Source of the DNA: Stenotrophomonas maltophilia
GTDB taxonomy: Bacteria; Pseudomonadota; Gammaproteobacteria; Xanthomonadales; Xanthomonadaceae
Assembly (NCBI GenBank): GCA_002435595.1
Contig: DJBL01000120.1
Span: forward strand, 1-11,805
Direction of reading: 5' to 3'
DNA: 11,805 bases
Both the position numbers and the translations under genes were made by a program. This document shows, piece after piece, positions 5,900 to 11,805 of this stretch (position 1 is its first letter; every line of letters starts with the position of its first letter). A model generated the notes under the pieces. The model was not told where the DNA came from and did no database searches. It was given only the letters and a program-made list of their open reading frames with translations.

Positions 5900-6550
5900 A
5901 TGTTCAATCGCAACACAGGCATCATCCTGCTCATCGCCCTGGCCGCCGGCCTGGGCCTGGTCGCCGCGCAGAAAGTGTTCGCGCCCACGCCGGCCAGCGA
6001 TCGCCCCGCCACCGAATCCATCACCTTCTACCCCCAGCCGCGCCCCCTGCCCGACTTCAACCTCGGCCAGTCCGACGGCACCCGGCTGATCCCCGGCGAG
6101 CTCAAGGGCCACTGGACCCTGGTCTTCCTCGGCTTCACCTTCTGCCCCGACGTCTGCCCCACCACCCTGGCCGACCTTGCCCAGGCCCAGAAGCAGTGGG
6201 AAGCGCAGCCGGAGAGCCTGCGCCCGCGCCTGGTCTTGGTCTCCGTGGACCCCGAACGCGACACCCCCGCCCGCCTGGGCGAGTACGTGCATGCCTTCCA
6301 CAAGGACACCCTGGCCGCCACCGCCGATGTCCCCTCGCTGGAACGCTTTGCCACCTCGCTGGGCTTTGTCTTCCAGAAGGTGCCCGGCAAGCACTTCGAT
6401 GAAAACCCCGAGGATTACACCCTCGAGCACTCGGCCAGCCTGGCCGTGCTCGACCCGGAAGGCAGGCTTGCCGGCCTGATCCGCCCTCCTTTCAATGCGC
6501 AGGCCATTGCCCGCGACCTGCAGACGCTGACCGAGAAAACCGCACCATGA
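5900..6550 (+). CDS. SCO1/SenC family copper chaperone
   Basis: SCO proteins are membrane-anchored thioredoxin-fold proteins that deliver copper to, or reduce the cysteines of, the CuA centre of cytochrome c oxidase. From the ATG at 5900 the product is 216 residues. It has a single N-terminal membrane anchor (about residues 8-24), then a periplasmic domain with the copper motif CPDVC (Cys82 and Cys86), VSVDPERDTP (115-123) and the ligand His177 in TLEHSAS. All three metal ligands are present. An in-frame ATG at 5870 would add ten residues, but the shorter start puts the anchor at the N terminus as in the family; neither has a good Shine-Dalgarno. The stop shares ATGA with psd. No cytochrome oxidase gene lies in the window, so the partner is encoded elsewhere. 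Confidence 0.92.
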   Translation: MFNRNTGIILLIALAAGLGLVAAQKVFAPTPASDRPATESITFYPQPRPLPDFNLGQSDGTRLIPGELKGHWTLVFLGFTFCPDVCPTTLADLAQAQKQWEAQPESLRPRLVLVSVDPERDTPARLGEYVHAFHKDTLAATADVPSLERFATSLGFVFQKVPGKHFDENPEDYTLEHSASLAVLDPEGRLAGLIRPPFNAQAIARDLQTLTEKTAP

Positions 6551-7389
6551 GCCTGACCACCACGCTGAGCTACGTCCTGCCCCACCGCCTGCTCTCCTCG
6601 ATGGCGCGGCGCCTGGCGTATTCCAGCAACCCGCGGATCTCGCGCTGGCTGATCGACACCGTCACCGAGAAGTTCGGCGTCAACCTGGCCGAGGCGGCCA
6701 ACCCCGACCCGCGCAGCTACGCCACCTTCAACCAGTTCTTCACCCGCGCCCTCAGGCCCGGCGCCCGCGTCGCCGCGCCCGACCCGCGCACCCTGGTGAT
6801 GCCCGCCGATGGCCGCATCAGCCAGCTCGGCGCCATCGAGGACGGCCGCATCTTCCAGGCCAAGGGTCAGTCGTTCACCGCCGCCGAGCTGCTCGGCGAC
6901 GCCGCCGATGCCGAGGTGTTCCGCCACGGCCTGTTTGCCACGGTGTACCTGTCGCCCAAGGATTACCACCGCGTGCATATGCCGTGGACCGGCACCCTGC
7001 GTGAAACCGTGCACGTGCCAGGCCGCCTCTTCAGTGTCGGCCCGGCGGCGGTCAACACGGTGCCCGGCCTGTTCGCGCGCAACGAGCGCCTGGTCTGCCA
7101 TTTCGACACCGACTTCGGCCCGATGGTATCGGTGATGGTCGGCGCGCTGCTGGTGTCGGGGGTGGAGACGGTGTGGGGCGGCGAGGAAATCCCCGCCTAC
7201 GGCGATACGATCACCCGCAAGGATTACCGCGGCCAGGGCATTACCTTGGAGCGGTTCGCGGAGATGGCGCGCTTCAACTACGGCTCCACCGTGATCGTGC
7301 TGCTGCCCCCCGGCGTGGCCGAATTCGCCCCGCACCTGGATGCCGAGCATGCCGTGCAGCTGGGGCAGGCGCTGGCCACCCTGAAGTAA
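6547..7389 (+). CDS. psd: Phosphatidylserine decarboxylase proenzyme
   Basis: Psd makes phosphatidylethanolamine from phosphatidylserine at the inner membrane. It is a pyruvoyl enzyme that cleaves itself into beta and alpha chains. The 280-residue proenzyme has the expected motifs: FNQFFTR (61-67), the PADG loop with Asp88, YLSPKDYHRVHMP (134-146, His144) and the cleavage site GST (246-248), where Ser247 becomes the pyruvoyl group. The residue before GST is Tyr rather than the Leu of the Escherichia coli LGST motif. Length fits the short proteobacterial type, without the charged C-terminal tail of E. coli. It overlaps the sco1-like gene by 4 nt (ATGA), so the two are translationally coupled, and it ends 18 nt before a strong terminator. 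Confidence 0.96.
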   Translation: MSLTTTLSYVLPHRLLSSMARRLAYSSNPRISRWLIDTVTEKFGVNLAEAANPDPRSYATFNQFFTRALRPGARVAAPDPRTLVMPADGRISQLGAIEDGRIFQAKGQSFTAAELLGDAADAEVFRHGLFATVYLSPKDYHRVHMPWTGTLRETVHVPGRLFSVGPAAVNTVPGLFARNERLVCHFDTDFGPMVSVMVGALLVSGVETVWGGEEIPAYGDTITRKDYRGQGITLERFAEMARFNYGSTVIVLLPPGVAEFAPHLDAEHAVQLGQALATLK

Positions 7390-7407
7390 GCGGCGGGCCA
7401 GGCAACG

Positions 7408-7435
7408 AAAACGCCCCGGTTTCCCGGGGCGTTTT
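7408..7435. terminator. Bidirectional intrinsic terminator between psd and rraB
   Basis: AAAACGCCCCGG, a TTTC loop, then CCGGGGCGTTTTT: a 9-bp GC-rich stem flanked by A and T runs, so it can end transcripts from both sides. It sits between the convergent psd and rraB genes, 18 nt after the psd stop and 23 nt after the rraB stop. Confidence 0.95.
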
Positions 7436-7458
7436 TGTTTGCCTGCAATGGCCCTGGA

Positions 7459-7800
7459 TCAGATCTCGACCGGGCCCACGTCCATGCCGTCGTAGTCTTC
7501 CACGCCATTGGCTTCGGCCAGCGCCTGCAGCTCGCGGTTGCGGGCATCCAGCGATGCTTCGCTGTGCACCTCGGCGCGCTCCACGTGCAGCACGTGGTAC
7601 GGCGCCTCGCCTTCTTCCAGGTCCGGCTCGAAAATTTCCACCAGCGTGTAGCCCATGGCGACCAGCTTCTCGGACAGGCCGGTGAGCGGTTCGGGCGTGG
7701 TGTTGACGAAGAAATAGCCCCACAGCATCGGGCCGTTGAGGTCCCAATCGGTGTTTTCGCGGATGTTGGCGAACATCTCGTTGATTGCGGTGATATCCAT
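7459..7800 (-). CDS. rraB: RraB-family ribonuclease E inhibitor
   Basis: RraB proteins bind the RNase E scaffold region and modulate mRNA decay in enterics. The 113-residue product is small, acidic and cytoplasmic. It has a central alpha/beta core (WGYFFVNTT at 27-35, then GLSEKLVAMGYTLVEIFE at 41-58) and the C-terminal LAEANGVEDYDGMDVGPV (94-111), whose YDGMDVG matches the YDGW region of RraB. The start at 7798-7800 has AGGA 7 nt upstream; a longer in-frame start near 7848 has no such site. It lies 86 nt downstream of the transglycosylase gene and ends at the shared terminator. The N terminus is much shorter in acidic residues than E. coli RraB, so family membership is likely but action on RNase E is inferred. 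Confidence 0.8.
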   Translation of the reverse strand: MDITAINEMFANIRENTDWDLNGPMLWGYFFVNTTPEPLTGLSEKLVAMGYTLVEIFEPDLEEGEAPYHVLHVERAEVHSEASLDARNRELQALAEANGVEDYDGMDVGPVEI

Positions 7801-7838
7801 CGTCTTGTCCTGTATGCGTGGGCCGGTGGGCCGAACTA

Positions 7839-7850
7839 CGGTGGCCACCG
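7839..7850. repeat. 12-bp perfect palindrome upstream of rraB
   Basis: CGGTGGCCACCG in the 86-nt gap between the transglycosylase stop and the rraB start. It could be an operator or the base of an mRNA hairpin; no regulator can be named. Confidence 0.4.
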
Positions 7851-7886
7851 GCGTGATGCCGGCAGCCTACTCCATTCGGCGCGTGC

Positions 7887-9497
7887 TTACCTGTCGCAGC
7901 CCTGCAGCTTGAGCACCTGGCCCTGCCTGAGCGCATAGGCCGGCGCCTTGAGCCCGTTGGCGCGGGCCAGTTCGCGCACGTCGCACTGGAACTTGTCGGC
8001 GATCGCGCCCAGGGTCTGGCCCTTGCCGACCTTGTGGCTGCGCACCGGCTTGGCCTTGGCCTTCGGCTTGGCCACCGGCGCGGCCACCGGCGCGATCGGC
8101 GTGGCCGCCACGGCCGAGGCCTGCACCTGGCCCACCGGCACCACGCTGCCCACCGCCACGTTGCCGGTGTAGCTGGCCGCGCTGGGGCGCACGATCGCGG
8201 CGTTGAGGTCGGCGGTGATCAGGGTGCGCGCCAGGTCCGCGCGCGGTCCGCTCACGCAGTAGCGGTTGTAGAGCCCGGCGATGCGGGTGGTGGCGTTGAT
8301 CGTGGTGCCGGCCGGGATCCAGCCATCGGCCTCGTAACGCGGGTTGAGGTTGCGCAGCGCGCGCATGTAACCGTCACGGGTGCCGGCGCTGCCCAGGCAG
8401 ATGGTCAGCTCGTAGATGCTGGTCGACTTGGCCAGACGGATCGTGGCCGGCTGCGCGCTGATCTTCGGGAACTCCACGCCGTACTGCTGCGGGTGCAGGT
8501 AGATCCAGGCCGCGGCAATCACCATCGGCACGTAGTCCTTGGTTTCGCCGGGGAACTGGTTGTACACGCTGTCCACCCAGAAGCCCTGGCCGCCACTCTG
8601 CTTGAACACGCGCGCGGCGCGGCCTTCGCCGCCGTTGTAACCGGCCAGCGACAGCTCGACGTTGCCGTTGAGCTCGCGCATGCGTTCGTTGAGGTAGGTG
8701 GCGCTGGCCTCGGCGGCGCTGCGCGCATCAAAGCGCGTATCAAAGCCGGTGCCGTCCGGGCCCAGCCCGAAACGACGGCCGGTGGCCGGCATGAACTGCA
8801 TCAGGCCCGCCGCACCGGCACGCGAGGACGCGTGCACGCGGCCGTTGGACTCCTTGGCCATGATCCCGAACAGCAGTGCCTCGGGCAGGCCGCGCTTTTC
8901 CCACTCCGGCCACATCACCGCGCGCAGGTTCTGGTAGTTCTCGTAGGTGGTCATCAACGCCGGGCGCATGTCGGTGAGCCAACGGCGGATGCCGGCCTGC
9001 ACGGCCGGGTTGTACTCGACCATGCTGTCGAAGGCGTGGCGCTTGTCGTTCAACAGCGCCGCCGCACGGGCCGCTTCGGGGACATCGGCGGCCAGCGGGC
9101 TGGTGTGGTCCGGATCGGCTTCCAGCAGGCCACCGTCACTGGCCAGCGTGGCGTCATCGCTGTCGCGGGTGTCGGCGTTGTCCTTGAGCAGGCGCTTGTA
9201 GGCCGGCAGCATGTTGCTCACCTGGCAGCCCTTCTGGGCCACGCAGGCGCTGATCACGTCCTCCATGTCCTCCAGCGCGGCATCGCCTTCGTTCTTGCCC
9301 TTCGGGTCGGCGTTGGCCACCAGCACCAGCGCATCGCGGTAGCGCTTCTCGGCCGCGGCCATGCGCTGATCCAGCGCTTCGATCTTGGCCCGATCACGCG
9401 CGGAGACGCGCTGGGCATGTGCCTCGGGCACGAACGACAGCATCGCAGCGAGCGCCAACAACGGCCAACCACGGACAAGCAAGACAGGAACGGGCAT
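7887..9497 (-). CDS. MltD-like lytic transglycosylase with C-terminal LysM domain
   Basis: Lytic transglycosylases cleave peptidoglycan glycan strands with formation of 1,6-anhydro ends in the periplasm. The 536-residue protein starts with a signal peptide (hydrophobic about 5-22, EAHA then cleavage before Gln29), then a helical region (30-190). A family 1 SLT catalytic domain follows (about 200-340) with IMAKESNGR (catalytic Glu216), GAAGLMQFMPATG (228-240) and AGYNGG (285-290). A segment typical of MltD-like proteins comes next, then an Ala/Pro/Lys linker (about 460-486) and one LysM peptidoglycan-binding domain (487-532). Cysteine pairs 85/91, 367/414 and 505/534 could form disulfides. E. 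coli MltD has a lipobox and two LysM domains; this one has no lipobox Cys and only one LysM, so the gene symbol is left open. The frame continues upstream far into the antisense of the neighbouring ATPase gene; the ATG at 9497 was chosen because the signal peptide begins there. Confidence 0.93.
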   Translation of the reverse strand: MPVPVLLVRGWPLLALAAMLSFVPEAHAQRVSARDRAKIEALDQRMAAAEKRYRDALVLVANADPKGKNEGDAALEDMEDVISACVAQKGCQVSNMLPAYKRLLKDNADTRDSDDATLASDGGLLEADPDHTSPLAADVPEAARAAALLNDKRHAFDSMVEYNPAVQAGIRRWLTDMRPALMTTYENYQNLRAVMWPEWEKRGLPEALLFGIMAKESNGRVHASSRAGAAGLMQFMPATGRRFGLGPDGTGFDTRFDARSAAEASATYLNERMRELNGNVELSLAGYNGGEGRAARVFKQSGGQGFWVDSVYNQFPGETKDYVPMVIAAAWIYLHPQQYGVEFPKISAQPATIRLAKSTSIYELTICLGSAGTRDGYMRALRNLNPRYEADGWIPAGTTINATTRIAGLYNRYCVSGPRADLARTLITADLNAAIVRPSAASYTGNVAVGSVVPVGQVQASAVAATPIAPVAAPVAKPKAKAKPVRSHKVGKGQTLGAIADKFQCDVRELARANGLKAPAYALRQGQVLKLQGCDR

Positions 9498-9644
9498 TTT
9501 TGGCACTGTGTGCGAAAGATGGGGCAGAGTAGCCGCGCCGCTTGCATCGGGGCAACCCGCCACCTCGCCGGCCCTGCCCCGACGTTTAGAATCCAGCGTA
9601 TTCAGATAGCATCCCCACACTGCACGTCCACAAGCGAGTTGACC
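9498..9644. promoter_or_regulatory. Divergent promoter region, transglycosylase / HerA-like ATPase
   Basis: 147 bp between two divergent start codons must hold both promoters. On the plus strand TAGAAT at 9587-9592 is a possible -10 for the ATPase gene; on the minus strand TACTCT (9526-9531) is a weak candidate for the transglycosylase. Neither has a clear -35. No operator palindrome stands out. Confidence 0.4.
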
Positions 9645-11150
9645 ATGGACCCGATCCTGCTCGGCAAAGGCATCACCGACGATATCGCCGTGACCCTGCA
9701 ACCCCGCCTGGGCAATCGCCACGGCCTGGTTGCCGGCGCTACCGGCACCGGCAAGACCGTGACCTTGATGACCCTGGCCGAAGGTTTTTCGCGGATCGGC
9801 GTGCCGGTCTTCCTGGCCGACGTGAAGGGGGATGTGTCCGGCCTTGCCGTTCCCGGCGCGGGCACCGAGGCACTGCTGCAGCGGGCCCACGAGATCGGCG
9901 TGGCCGATTACGCGCCCTCGGCCAGCCCGGCCATCTTCTGGGATCTGTACGGCAAGCTCGGCCACCCGGTGCGCACCACCGTGAGTGAAATGGGCCCGAC
10001 CCTGCTGGCGCGCATCCTGGAGCTCAACGACACCCAGTCCGGGGTGCTGGACATCGTGTTCAAGCTGGCCGACGACCGCGGACTGCTGCTGCTGGACCTG
10101 GACGACCTGCGCGCCCTGCTCGGCCTGGTCGCCGACGAGCGCAAGGACATCTCCACCGAATACGGGCTGGTCAGCGCGCAGACCGTGGCCGCGATCCAGC
10201 GCTCGCTGCTGCGCCTGTCCCAGGACGGCGGGGAGGCTTTCTTCGGCGAACCGGCCCTGGAACTGGCCGACATCATGCGGGTCAACCACGACGGCCGCGG
10301 CGTGATCGGCATCCTCGCCGCCGACCAGCTCGTGCTCAAGCCCAAGCTGTATTCCACCTTCCTGCTGTGGCTGCTGTCGGAGCTGTTCGAGACGCTGCCG
10401 GAAGTGGGCGACCTGGAGAAGCCCAAGCTGGTCTTCATCTTCGACGAGGCGCACCTGCTGTTCGACGATGCGCCGCCGGCGCTGGTGCAGCGCATCGAGC
10501 AGGTGGTGCGCCTGATCCGCTCCAAGGGCGTGGGCGTGTACTTCTGCTCGCAGTTCCCCGACGACGTGCCGGCCAACATCCTCGGCCAGCTGGGCAACCG
10601 CGTGCAGCATGCGCTGCGTGCGTTCACCCCGCGCGACCAGAAGGCAGTGAAGACCGCAGCGGAAACCTTCGTCCCCAATCCCAAGCTCGACGTGGCCGCC
10701 GTGCTGGCCAGGCTCGGCACCGGCGAGGCCCTGGTCTCCACGCTGCAGGACAAGGGCATTCCCTCGCCGGTGCAGCAGACCCAGATCGCGCCGCCGCGCT
10801 GCCGGATGGGCGCGATCAGCGACGCCGAGCGCGCCCAGGTGCGCGCTGGCAGCCCGGTCGGCAGCCGCTACGACACCGCCATCAACCGCGAATCGGCAGC
10901 CGAGCTGCTGGCCCAGCGCGCGCAGAAGGCGGCCGAACAGGCCGATGCGCCCAAGGCCCGCACCCGCGAGCAGGATGAGCAGCAGGAGGGCGGCTTTGGC
11001 CAGTCGATCAAGGACGCCATCTTCGGCACCAAGCGTCGCCAGGGCATGATCGAGACGATGGCCAAGCAGACCACCCGTACCGTGGGCACCAGGCTGGGCA
11101 ACCAGATCGTGCGCGGGATCCTGGGCGGGCTGTTCGGCGGCAAGCGCTGA
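9645..11150 (+). CDS. DUF853 / YjgR-type HerA-like ATPase
   Basis: This is a P-loop ATPase of the DUF853 family (E. coli YjgR, about 500 residues), related to the HerA/FtsK helicase-translocases; its cellular role is not established. The 501-residue product has Walker A GATGTGKT (31-38), a strand LADVKGDVSGL (58-68), Walker B KLVFIFDEAHLLF (261-273, with Asp267-Glu268), a sensor-like VYFCSQFPDDVP (298-309) and an Arg-containing segment ALRAFTPRDQ (323-332). The tail is rich in Ala, Gln and charged residues (about 410-450) and ends in a Gly-rich segment. The start at 9645 aligns with the family N terminus (ILLGKG); an upstream open frame is antisense to the transglycosylase gene. greB follows after 9 nt. 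No NurA-like nuclease is adjacent, so a HerA-NurA resection pair is not supported here. Confidence 0.93.
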   Translation: MDPILLGKGITDDIAVTLQPRLGNRHGLVAGATGTGKTVTLMTLAEGFSRIGVPVFLADVKGDVSGLAVPGAGTEALLQRAHEIGVADYAPSASPAIFWDLYGKLGHPVRTTVSEMGPTLLARILELNDTQSGVLDIVFKLADDRGLLLLDLDDLRALLGLVADERKDISTEYGLVSAQTVAAIQRSLLRLSQDGGEAFFGEPALELADIMRVNHDGRGVIGILAADQLVLKPKLYSTFLLWLLSELFETLPEVGDLEKPKLVFIFDEAHLLFDDAPPALVQRIEQVVRLIRSKGVGVYFCSQFPDDVPANILGQLGNRVQHALRAFTPRDQKAVKTAAETFVPNPKLDVAAVLARLGTGEALVSTLQDKGIPSPVQQTQIAPPRCRMGAISDAERAQVRAGSPVGSRYDTAINRESAAELLAQRAQKAAEQADAPKARTREQDEQQEGGFGQSIKDAIFGTKRRQGMIETMAKQTTRTVGTRLGNQIVRGILGGLFGGKR

Positions 11151-11159
11151 GGCCGATCG

Positions 11160-11666
11160 ATGTCGCGTTGGCGTCCCCCTGCGGAAAAGAGCACGGCCCT
11201 GATCACCGCCCAGGGTCACCAGCGCCTGAAGACCGAGCTGGACGACCTGTGGCGCGTACGTCGCCCGGAGGTGGTCAAGGCCCTGGCCGCGGCCGCGGCC
11301 GAGGGCGACCGTTCGGAGAATGCCGAGTACACCTACCGCAAGAAGCAGCTCGGCGAGATCGACCGCCGCGTGCGCTACCTGACCAAGCGGCTGGAATCGC
11401 TGCGCGTGGTCGACACCACCCCGACCGATCCGCAGGCGGTGTTTTTCGGCGCCTGGGTGGAGCTGGAGAACGTGGACAGCGGCGATACCAGCCGCTACCG
11501 CATCGTGGGCCCGGACGAGACCGACGCCGCTACCGGCTGGATCAGCATCGATTCGCCGCTGGCGCGGGCGCTGCTGAAAAAGCGCGTGGACGACGAGTTC
11601 GAAGTGGAACTGCCCAGTGGTCGCACCGGGTTTGCGATCCTGGCGGTGGAGTACGGCGTGGGTTGA
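11160..11666 (+). CDS. greB: Transcript cleavage factor GreB
   Basis: GreB enters the RNA polymerase secondary channel and triggers cleavage of backtracked RNA, rescuing stalled elongation. The 168-residue product has the N-terminal coiled coil (about 15-85) with the acidic tip GDRSENAEY (49-57; Asp50 and Glu53 correspond to the metal-binding pair), then the C-terminal FKBP-like domain containing VFFGAWVELEN (94-104), RIVGPDETD (114-122) and SPLARALL (132-139). YTYRKKQLGEIDRRVRYL (58-75) supports GreB over GreA. It starts 9 nt after the ATPase gene and so is probably cotranscribed. The N-terminal segment before the coiled coil (about ten residues) is slightly longer than in E. coli. Confidence 0.95.
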   Translation: MSRWRPPAEKSTALITAQGHQRLKTELDDLWRVRRPEVVKALAAAAAEGDRSENAEYTYRKKQLGEIDRRVRYLTKRLESLRVVDTTPTDPQAVFFGAWVELENVDSGDTSRYRIVGPDETDAATGWISIDSPLARALLKKRVDDEFEVELPSGRTGFAILAVEYGVG

Positions 11667-11805
11667 GGCGGTTGTGCCGTTCAATGCATGGCGTTACCGG
11701 GTGTTGTGGCGCTATCGGCGGTTGTTTGGGAACCAACCCTACCTTGCGTGCTGGCCTCGTGCTTGGGCGGTCAGGGAACGCGGGGGGCGCGGGCGGACCG
11801 GACAT
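11667..11805. other. Window end, no feature supported
   Basis: 139 bp after greB. A weak GGTTG/CAACC pairing lies around 11720-11738 but has no T-run. A minus-strand open frame begins at the window edge, but it is antisense to greB and rich in Pro and Arg, without a recognisable domain. Confidence 0.5.

Noticed and set aside
8034..9644. Plus-strand N-terminal extension of the HerA-like ATPase, giving over 1000 codons
   Set aside because: It is antisense to the transglycosylase gene. The family N terminus begins at 9645, so the open frame reflects GC-rich codon usage.
9645..11150. HerA-NurA type DNA end-resection or anti-phage system
   Set aside because: There is no nuclease or other defence gene next to it, and the protein matches the widespread DUF853/YjgR housekeeping family.
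9498..11684. Minus-strand extension of the transglycosylase frame by over 700 codons
   Set aside because: It is antisense to the ATPase gene and greB. The signal peptide marks the true start at 9497.

Overview
The window is GC-rich chromosomal DNA that looks like a gammaproteobacterium of the Xanthomonadaceae/Lysobacteraceae (Stenotrophomonas, Xanthomonas, Pseudoxanthomonas or Lysobacter type). Three things suggest this: strong G/C preference at third codon positions, the order prmB-aroC-2-hydroxyacid dehydrogenase-asd-fimV, and short REP-like palindromes in intergenic DNA. The genus call is inference, because no rRNA or other phylogenetic marker is present. No phage genes, transposase, CRISPR array, tRNA or rRNA is visible. 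The genes are housekeeping genes; the unusual material is the intergenic repeat DNA.

Left part (1-4937, all minus strand, so transcription runs right to left): prmB (methylates ribosomal protein uL3), aroC (chorismate synthase, GTG start), a GhrB-type 2-hydroxyacid dehydrogenase, asd (aspartate-semialdehyde dehydrogenase) and the 5' end of fimV (polar inner-membrane hub protein). The first three genes overlap by 4 and 8 nt and are probably one translationally coupled unit. A 175-bp gap before asd holds three REP-like hairpins bracketed by a direct repeat that copies the asd ribosome-binding region.

Middle (4938-5899): about 960 bp without a credible gene, between the divergent prmB and sco1. 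It is an accretion of repeats: a (AGGTCA)5 array, a 98-bp element A and a 178-bp element B that are diverged, oppositely oriented copies of one family with perfectly paired 23-nt ends, two small hairpins, a degenerate CCCTTG-like tract and a 13-unit GCTCCG/GCTCTG array. A and B differ at six arm positions and one inner-stem position, and every difference is matched on the opposite strand of the stem. This is the most interesting signal in the window.

Right part: sco1 (copper chaperone for cytochrome oxidase) and psd (phosphatidylserine decarboxylase) form an overlapping pair on the plus strand, ending at a strong bidirectional terminator. They converge on a minus-strand pair, an MltD-like lytic transglycosylase with a LysM domain followed by an RraB-family RNase E inhibitor. 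Divergent from the transglycosylase, a DUF853/YjgR HerA-like ATPase is followed 9 nt later by greB (transcript cleavage factor). The last 139 bp hold no supported feature.
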